From CAYYJS01 sp964472315 (GTDB lineage: Bacteria; Verrucomicrobiota; Kiritimatiellia; UBA8416), in contig CAYYJS010000004.1 of assembly GCA_964472315.1 (NCBI GenBank), positions 1 through 64,000 on the forward strand: DNA of 64,000 nucleotides, given 5' to 3'. The translations under genes were made by a program, and so were the position numbers. How positions within the stretch are numbered: position 1 is the stretch's first letter; each line of letters begins with the position of its first letter. Shown in pieces: positions 57,791 through 64,000 of the stretch. The notes beneath the pieces are model-generated. The model did no database searches and was not told the origin of the DNA. It saw only the letters and a list, made by a program, of their open reading frames with translations.

Positions 57791-60700
57791 ATGAGGGAGT
57801 ACAGGTCGGCGGCGGGACGGCGGGTGGCTTCGGCGGCGGTGGTCCTCGGCGCGATGCTGGGGCTTGCCCGGAGTCTGGGGGCCAACGAGATCGATTACGT
57901 CGAGACGTTCGCTTTGGCGCCCGATCGGGCCGAGGCGTTGAAGGAACTGATACCGGGCACCGAGGAGTACTACTACTACCACTGCCTGCATTACCAGCAT
58001 ACGGGCCGGTTTGACGACGTCGAAACCGTGTTGAAGCAATGGATCGCCCGCTACAAGCAGACATCGCGCGTCGAGGAAATCCGCAACCGGCAGGCGCTGC
58101 TGCTCTACAAACAGGATCCCCAACGGGCGCTGAAACTGATTCGCGACCGGCTGGGGCTGACGTTCAGCCACCAGAAGATCCCGCTCGAGAAGAAGATCGA
58201 TCTGCCGACCTCGCTGGACCCGCGGACGATCAGCCATGCCGCCCTGAGCGCCCGCGCCTTCGCTGACCGCCAGGACCTGGGCGGTTTCGAGGATGCGGCC
58301 CTGGACCGGCTGGTACGGACGAAGCTGAACCCCGACCAGCGGCGTCATCTCCTTGGCCGGCTGCGTCGGCCCGACTACGCGGACCTGCCCGTCCTCGTCG
58401 TCGACGATCTCAAATACCAGTACAGCGGCGGATTCGGATCGCATCCCGTCCACGCGCAGCTCCTGCCCGAGCAACTCGAGGAATGTCTGCGGCTCCTGCC
58501 CGAACTCATCCAGAACACGAGTTTCATCACCGCCTATCTGGCCAAGCTGCGGCCCGGCAACGATGTGGACTGGACCCGCGACCCGCGCGAGCTCGAAGCG
58601 TATCTCGCGCGCCTGGACGCCTTTGTGCAGCGGCTTCCGCCGGTGCAGAACTCGCTGAAGGCGCATGTGCTGTACCAGCGCCTGGAACAGGACCGCAAGA
58701 ACGGGACGTACGACGCGGCGCTTTTCAAACGCTATATCGAACTGCCGCGACAGGTGTCGTACATCAATCGCGAGTATGTCCAGCGGCGCGACTTCCGGGA
58801 TCAGATGGCCAACCTCGCCGAGGCTTTTCAGGTCACGCAATTGCCGCCCGTCGGGAGCGATGAGGAGCTCGTCCGCGATTACCTGATGCATCTGCTTGTC
58901 GATGCCGCGGATTTCAAGGCGTATGCGGACTACATCGAGCACAACTACCTCGAGGATCTGTTCGCGGAAACCAAGATGGTCAACGGGGTGGGGGACATGG
59001 AGCAGTGGTTCTCTCTGCTCAGCCCCGACCAGGTCCGCCGGCTCAAGGAGCGGGTCGATCTCGCGATTCTGCCGACGAACGCCGAGTTCATCGACGCCGA
59101 CGATGCGGTGGCCCTGGCGGTGGCGGTCAAGAACGTCGAGAAGCTGATCGTCAAGACCTTCGAGATCAACACCGAGCACTACTACCGGATGCGGCAGGAA
59201 GAGATCACCACGGCCATCGACCTCGACGGGCTGGTCGCCCATTCCGAGCAGGCGTTCGAATACCGCCAGGCGCCGTTGCAGCGGCACGTCGAACGGTTCG
59301 CGTTCCCCCACATCGCCAAGCCCGGCATCTACGTGATCGAGCTGATCGGCAACGGCATCAGCAGCCGCGCCTTGATCCGCAAGGGGCGGCTGGTCTTCGC
59401 CGAGCGCACGGGCGCGGCCGGTCATGTCTTCACGGTCTACGACGAGAAGGGCGGCAAGGTGGCCGACGCGCGGCTGTGGCTGGCGGGGCACGAGTACGCG
59501 GCGGAAGCGGACGGCACGATCGCGGTGCCGTTCAGCACGAGCCCCGGACGGCAGAAGGTCGTCATCGCCCGCGGGGATTTCGCCATCCTGGGCGAGTTCG
59601 ATCACCGGGCCGAGCAGTATGCGCTGGCCGCCGGCGTCCATGTGGAACGCGAAGCGCTGGTGGGCGGCGAGACCTGCCGGCTGATCGTCCGACCCGAGTT
59701 GACCGTGACCGGCGTGCGGGCCGATATCGGCCTGCTGGAAGAGGTGGCGCTGACCCTGTCCGCCGTGGACGAGGAGGGCATCGCCTCGACGGTCGAGGCA
59801 CCCGACTTCAAGCTGTACAACGACCGCGAGTCGGTCCACGAGTTCCGCACGCCCGCGGCGTTGCGGTCGGTCACCGTGACCTTGCGCGCCAAGGTGCGCA
59901 GCATGAGCGAGAACAAGAAGATCGACCTCGCCGTCCAAACGGCGGCGGCGGTCAACGGCATCGACGCGAGCGAAAAGACCGAGTACGTGTATTTCCGGAA
60001 GACGCCCGACGGGTATCGGGTCGAGCTGCTGGGCAGGAGCGGCGAAGCGCGCGCCGACCGCGCCGTGCACCTTGTCCTCAAGCATCGCGACTTCACGCGG
60101 CCTGTGGACGTGACGCTGAAGACGGATGCGAAGGGGCAGGTCGGGCTCGGCGTCCTCGAGGGCATCGTCACCGTGAACGCGCGGGGTCCGGAAGACGTGT
60201 CGGCGACCTGGTCGCTGCCCGAGGACCGCTGCTCGCACGAAGGCGTGCTGCATGCGGTCGTCGGCGAACCGATCCGGGTGGCGTACATGGGGCGCGACGA
60301 CCTCCCGCTCGACGAGCGGGTTTCGCTGCTCGAACAGCGTGGCGGCAGCTTCGTCACCGACTGTCGGCCCCGCGTACGGTTCGCGGACGGGTTCCTGACC
60401 ATTGACGATCTGCCGGCGGGCGACTACAGCCTGTTCATCAAGCCGGAGAACCGCGAGATCGCCATCCGCATCGCCGCCGGCATGTCCGAAACCGACCGAA
60501 TCCTGGGCCGGCATCGCATGTTGGAGCGTTGCCCGCTGCAGCCGCTGCAGATCGGCGATATCCGCGTCGGCGACGCGGCCGTGACCCTGACCGTGCGCCA
60601 CGCGACGGCGTCCACCCGCGTGCATGTGGCGGTCACGCGCTTCGTGCCCGATGCGACCGTTTTCGACCAGGTCGGATACCCGTCCATACCGTCTCCGGTG

Positions 60701-63700
60701 GAGTCCCGTCCGGCACGCCCACGGTCGCTGTACCTCTCGGGCCGCAACATCGGCGACGAATACCGCTACATCCTCGAACGCGGTTATGCCGCGAAGTATC
60801 CCGGCAACATGCTGACCCGACCCAGCCTGCTGCTCAACCCGTGGAGTCTGCGCAAGACCTCCACCGGATCCGAGCAGGCCGCGGCGGGCGAGGCGTGGGA
60901 TACGGTGCCCGAAGAAGCGCGCATGTCCGGCATATACGGCGAACGTGGTTCGGGGGCGCGGGGGGAGGCTCTCGCCCGCGGCGGCGAAGGCGGGTTGACG
61001 CCGAACCTGGATTTCCTGCCTTCGGCGAGTGTCGTTCTGGCGAACCTCGCACCGGACAAGGACGGCCGCATCGAACTCCCGCGCGCGCGGCTCGGCGGGG
61101 GGCAACAGCTCCACCTGATGGCGGTGGACGGCGACGGCGCGGTGTATCGCACGCTGGCGCTGCCCGAAACGCACGAGACCTGGCGCGATATCCGCATGGC
61201 GCGCATCCTCGATCCCGACCGGCATTTCACCGAGCAGCGGAAGATCGACGTGGCCCCGGCGGGACGGCCGGTCGTCGTCGACGATATCCGGGCCGCGAAG
61301 TTGGAGGTCTACGACTCGCTGGCGAAGGTTTATACGCTCTATGCGACGCTGAGCGGCGATGCGACGCTGACCGAGTTCGGGTTCATCCTGACCTGGCCCG
61401 ATCTCGCCGACGATCAGAAGCGGGAGTTCTATTCCCGGCATGCCTGTCATGAGCTCAACTTCTTCCTGGCCCGGAAGGATCCGGCCTTTTTCAAGGCCGT
61501 CATCGCACCCTACCTGGTCAACAAGAAGGACCGCACGTTCCTGGACGACTGGTTGCTCGGCAACCCGCTGGACGCCTATCTGTCGCCCTGGGCCTACCAG
61601 CGGCTGAACATGGTCGAACGCGTTCTGCTGGGACAGCGCATCCGCGGCGAAGCGGTACACACGGCGCGGCACGTGAAGGACCGGTTCGACCTGGTCCCGC
61701 CCGACGCGGAGCGGTTCGACCGTCTGTTTCTCACCGCGCTGCGGACTGGCGCGATGGCTCCCGGCGAACTTGACGACCGGATCGAAGAGATGCGGAAAGA
61801 AGGAATGAAGGCCGGCAATGATCGAGGTTTCAGCGCGACGTTCCCGGCGGCGAGGCAGGCCCCGGCGTCGGACATGGCCGCGGTGGCCGCGGAGGTCGGG
61901 GGGGTGGCCGAAGCTGAAGTCGCGGCGCTCGACAGCGTGACGCCTGCCGCTCCGCCCCCGGTGATGACCAAGGCGTTGCGCGAGAGGAAGGAGGTGGCCA
62001 AATCCGATGGACGGCTCGTAGGCGACGCGACGCGACGCAGCCGACTCCGCGCGTTCTACCGGCGGGTGGATACGACCGAGGAGTGGGTCGAGAACAACTA
62101 CCACAAGCTGCCGATCGAGCGGCAGGTGGCCACGCTGGTGCCGGTGAACGCGTTCTGGAAGGACTATGCGGCGTATGACGGAAAGGGTCCGTTCCTGAGC
62201 GCCAACCTGGCCGAGGCGTCGGGCAGCTTCACCGAAACGATGCTGGCCCTGGCCGTGCTGGATCTGCCGTTCAAGGCCGGCGAGCACAAGACGGCGTTCG
62301 ACCAGGCGCGGTTGACGCTGACGCCGGCGGGCGACGCCGTGGTCTATCGCAAAGAGGTCAGCGAAGCGCAGGCCGGCGAGAAGGCGCAGGTGGTGCTGGT
62401 CAGCCAGAACTTCTTCGCGCGGGACGACCGGTACCGTCACGAAGACAACGAGCGGTTCGACAAGTTCGTCACCGACGAATTCCAGACCGCGCGCGTGTAC
62501 GGCTGTCAGGTCGTGCTTACCAACCCGACATCGACGCGCCGCAAGGTGGATGTCCTGTTGCAGGTTCCCGAGGGCGCCGTGCCCGTGCTAAACGGATTCT
62601 TCACCCGGAGCCTGCACCGGCAACTCGACCCCTACTCGACCCAGGCGCTGGAGTACTACTTCTACTTCCCGGCGGCGGGCGACTGGCGGCATTACCCGGT
62701 GCACGTCGCCCAGGCCGAAGCCTCGATCGCGTTTGCCGCGCCTTTCGTTTTCACCGTCAAGGACAAGCTGTCCCTGCTCGATACCGCGGCCTGGGCCTAC
62801 GTTTCGCAGCATGGTTCCGACGAGCAGGTCCTGGACTACCTGCGCCGGAACAACGTCGATCGGATCGACCTGAACCTGATCGCGTTCCGCATGCGCGACA
62901 AGGCCATGTTCGGAACGACGCTGGGATTGCTGCGCGAGCGTCACGTCTACCATGACACGCTGTGGTCCTACGGCGTCCATCACGATGACGTGCCGGCGAT
63001 GCGCGAGTATCTGCCGCACACCATGTTGGCCGGCGGTTGCGGCGTCACCATCGACAGTCCGCTGCTGACGGTCGACCCTGTCGCGCGGCATGCCTACCAG
63101 CACAAGGAGTACTGGCCGCTGGTGAATGCGCGCGTGTATCAGCTCGGCAAGGTCCGCAAGATCCTGAACCAGGAGTTCCACGGCCAGTATCGCCAGTTCC
63201 TGGATATGCTCGCGTACAAGCCGGCGCTGGACGACGACGACCGGATGGCCCTGATCGTCTACCTGCTGCTGCAGGACCGTGTGGCCGAGGCGATGAATGC
63301 GATGACCGCCGTCGAGGCCAAGCGCCTGCACACCGATATCCAGTACGACTACCTCCGCGCCTACCTGGCGTTCTACCGCGAGGATCCGAAGGCGGCGCGC
63401 AAGGCCGCCGAACCGTACCGCGAGCATCCGGTGAAACGCTGGCGCCACCTGTTCGGCGACGTGCTGGCGCAGTGCGACGAGATCGACGGCAAGACCGCCG
63501 GCAAGGTGGTTGACGACGAGAACCGCGACCAGGTTCAGGCGGGGCTGGCGGCCACGGCGCCGGCGCTGGACGCGACGCTGGAAGACCGCGTGCTGGTCGT
63601 GCGGCACGGCAACCTGGAGCGTTGCACCGTGCGGTTCTACCTGATGAACCTGGAACTGCTGTTCTCGAAACAGCCGTTCGTGCAGGATGTCGGCGGCCAG

Positions 63701-64000
63701 TTCGCCGCGATCCGGCCGAATCGCGTCGTGGAGATGCGGCTCGACGCCGCGCAGGCGGTCGACCGGCTGCCGTTGCCGGAGGACCTGCGCGAGCGCAACC
63801 TGATGATCGAGGTTTCGGGCAGCGGCGTCACGCGGATGCAGGCCTACTACCCCAACACGCTCGCCGTGCAGCTCCTGGAGAACTACGGGCAGGTGCGCGT
63901 GACCCACGCCGGCGACGGCCGGGTCCTGAGCAAGGTCTACGTCAAAGTCTACGCCCGCATGAAGAACGGCGCCGTGCGATTCTACAAGGACGGCTACACC
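57791..64000 (+). CDS. Giant secreted protein, macroglobulin-like in places (3' end outside window)
   Basis: An open frame of exactly 2070 codons with no stop. Signal peptide in residues 1-32 (A-V-V-L-G-A-M-L-G-L-A-R-S-L-G-A). Residues 45-500 are helical; from about 510 there are Ig/MG-like beta modules (H-V-F-T-V-Y-D-E-K-G-G-K-V-A-D-A, then A-D-G-T-I-A-V-P-F-S). A low-complexity Ala-rich linker lies near 1360, and the visible C-terminal end reads K-V-Y-V-K-V-Y-A-R-M-K-N-G-A-V-R-F-Y-K-D-G-Y-T. The arrangement resembles large envelope proteins of PVC-type genomes of unknown function; no C-G-E-Q thioester motif was seen. Ribosome site GGAGGAGG. A promoter and inverted repeat lie upstream. Confidence 0.82.
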   Translation, partial: MREYRSAAGRRVASAAVVLGAMLGLARSLGANEIDYVETFALAPDRAEALKELIPGTEEYYYYHCLHYQHTGRFDDVETVLKQWIARYKQTSRVEEIRNRQALLLYKQDPQRALKLIRDRLGLTFSHQKIPLEKKIDLPTSLDPRTISHAALSARAFADRQDLGGFEDAALDRLVRTKLNPDQRRHLLGRLRRPDYADLPVLVVDDLKYQYSGGFGSHPVHAQLLPEQLEECLRLLPELIQNTSFITAYLAKLRPGNDVDWTRDPRELEAYLARLDAFVQRLPPVQNSLKAHVLYQRLEQDRKNGTYDAALFKRYIELPRQVSYINREYVQRRDFRDQMANLAEAFQVTQLPPVGSDEELVRDYLMHLLVDAADFKAYADYIEHNYLEDLFAETKMVNGVGDMEQWFSLLSPDQVRRLKERVDLAILPTNAEFIDADDAVALAVAVKNVEKLIVKTFEINTEHYYRMRQEEITTAIDLDGLVAHSEQAFEYRQAPLQRHVERFAFPHIAKPGIYVIELIGNGISSRALIRKGRLVFAERTGAAGHVFTVYDEKGGKVADARLWLAGHEYAAEADGTIAVPFSTSPGRQKVVIARGDFAILGEFDHRAEQYALAAGVHVEREALVGGETCRLIVRPELTVTGVRADIGLLEEVALTLSAVDEEGIASTVEAPDFKLYNDRESVHEFRTPAALRSVTVTLRAKVRSMSENKKIDLAVQTAAAVNGIDASEKTEYVYFRKTPDGYRVELLGRSGEARADRAVHLVLKHRDFTRPVDVTLKTDAKGQVGLGVLEGIVTVNARGPEDVSATWSLPEDRCSHEGVLHAVVGEPIRVAYMGRDDLPLDERVSLLEQRGGSFVTDCRPRVRFADGFLTIDDLPAGDYSLFIKPENREIAIRIAAGMSETDRILGRHRMLERCPLQPLQIGDIRVGDAAVTLTVRHATASTRVHVAVTRFVPDATVFDQVGYPSIPSPVESRPARPRSLYLSGRNIGDEYRYILERGYAAKYPGNMLTRPSLLLNPWSLRKTSTGSEQAAAGEAWDTVPEEARMSGIYGERGSGARGEALARGGEGGLTPNLDFLPSASVVLANLAPDKDGRIELPRARLGGGQQLHLMAVDGDGAVYRTLALPETHETWRDIRMARILDPDRHFTEQRKIDVAPAGRPVVVDDIRAAKLEVYDSLAKVYTLYATLSGDATLTEFGFILTWPDLADDQKREFYSRHACHELNFFLARKDPAFFKAVIAPYLVNKKDRTFLDDWLLGNPLDAYLSPWAYQRLNMVERVLLGQRIRGEAVHTARHVKDRFDLVPPDAERFDRLFLTALRTGAMAPGELDDRIEEMRKEGMKAGNDRGFSATFPAARQAPASDMAAVAAEVGGVAEAEVAALDSVTPAAPPPVMTKALRERKEVAKSDGRLVGDATRRSRLRAFYRRVDTTEEWVENNYHKLPIERQVATLVPVNAFWKDYAAYDGKGPFLSANLAEASGSFTETMLALAVLDLPFKAGEHKTAFDQARLTLTPAGDAVVYRKEVSEAQAGEKAQVVLVSQNFFARDDRYRHEDNERFDKFVTDEFQTARVYGCQVVLTNPTSTRRKVDVLLQVPEGAVPVLNGFFTRSLHRQLDPYSTQALEYYFYFPAAGDWRHYPVHVAQAEASIAFAAPFVFTVKDKLSLLDTAAWAYVSQHGSDEQVLDYLRRNNVDRIDLNLIAFRMRDKAMFGTTLGLLRERHVYHDTLWSYGVHHDDVPAMREYLPHTMLAGGCGVTIDSPLLTVDPVARHAYQHKEYWPLVNARVYQLGKVRKILNQEFHGQYRQFLDMLAYKPALDDDDRMALIVYLLLQDRVAEAMNAMTAVEAKRLHTDIQYDYLRAYLAFYREDPKAARKAAEPYREHPVKRWRHLFGDVLAQCDEIDGKTAGKVVDDENRDQVQAGLAATAPALDATLEDRVLVVRHGNLERCTVRFYLMNLELLFSKQPFVQDVGGQFAAIRPNRVVEMRLDAAQAVDRLPLPEDLRERNLMIEVSGSGVTRMQAYYPNTLAVQLLENYGQVRVTHAGDGRVLSKVYVKVYARMKNGAVRFYKDGYT

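Noticed and set aside
57773..62440. A 1555-codon open frame antisense to the giant secreted protein
   Set aside because: Low-complexity His/Arg/Gln/Leu-rich composition and no ribosome site. The sense frame has a signal peptide and domains. Strong GC bias at codon position 3 produces such antisense frames.
1..64000. CRISPR arrays, tRNA or rRNA genes, insertion sequences
   Set aside because: No regularly spaced identical repeats, no T-loop GGTTCGAATCC-type pattern with a cloverleaf, and no transposase motifs seen. A tool-based search was not possible.

Overview
The window is GC-rich (about two thirds by eye) and densely coded, from a diderm bacterium: it has a TonB-dependent receptor, outer-membrane polysaccharide export, several lipoproteins, and ExbB/ExbD. 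The paired ExbD genes beside an alpha/alpha-toroid protein, a giant GYF-domain coiled coil, a YdjY-domain protein and tiny lipoproteins with a W-x-S-P-Q-x-W-E-G-S-P motif suggest the PVC superphylum, perhaps Kiritimatiellota or Lentisphaerota. That placement is inference from gene content; no rRNA or tRNA gene was seen.

Bases 1-14300. A 5' fragment of pstS is followed by an exopolysaccharide/capsule locus. It carries a KpsS-like protein, Wzx-type flippase, two GT4 glycosyltransferases, O-antigen polymerase/ligase, a Wzz/BY-kinase-like protein whose P-loop has lost its Ser/Thr, a Wza-type export protein, two methyltransferases and an initiating sugar transferase with a degenerate PilZ-like tail. 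Bases 14300-17250 hold metallophosphoesterase-ktrB-ktrA. Bases 17460-20630 hold two exported proteins (a hydrolase-like protein and a YdjY-domain protein), followed by mutL.

Bases 22560-29980 are a six-gene minus-strand operon: a 1037-residue TPR protein, a smaller repeat protein, ExbB, two ExbD, and a membrane-anchored Pro-rich protein with a squalene-cyclase-like toroid where TonB would be expected. This is the best candidate for an undescribed envelope system. prfA and rpmE follow. Bases 31670-39290 encode a 2280-residue coiled coil with an exact 92-residue super-repeat and a membrane-anchored partner.

Bases 39300-51460 mix envelope genes (LysM lipoprotein, coiled-coil membrane proteins, a 50-residue lipoprotein, a TonB-dependent receptor) with housekeeping genes (tag, coaB, an MBL hydrolase). 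They end in a methyltransferase/tandem WaaP-type kinase pair. Bases 51500-55730 hold a GH2 glycosidase, wrbA and a second, secreted toroid protein. Bases 55690-56900 are less GC-rich and hold a RelE-type toxin-antitoxin pair and a RelE pseudogene killed by a nonsense codon. The window ends in a lipoprotein gene with a clear terminator and an open-ended gene for a giant secreted protein (at least 2070 residues).

Very long open frames antisense to the largest genes are composition shadows and were left out.
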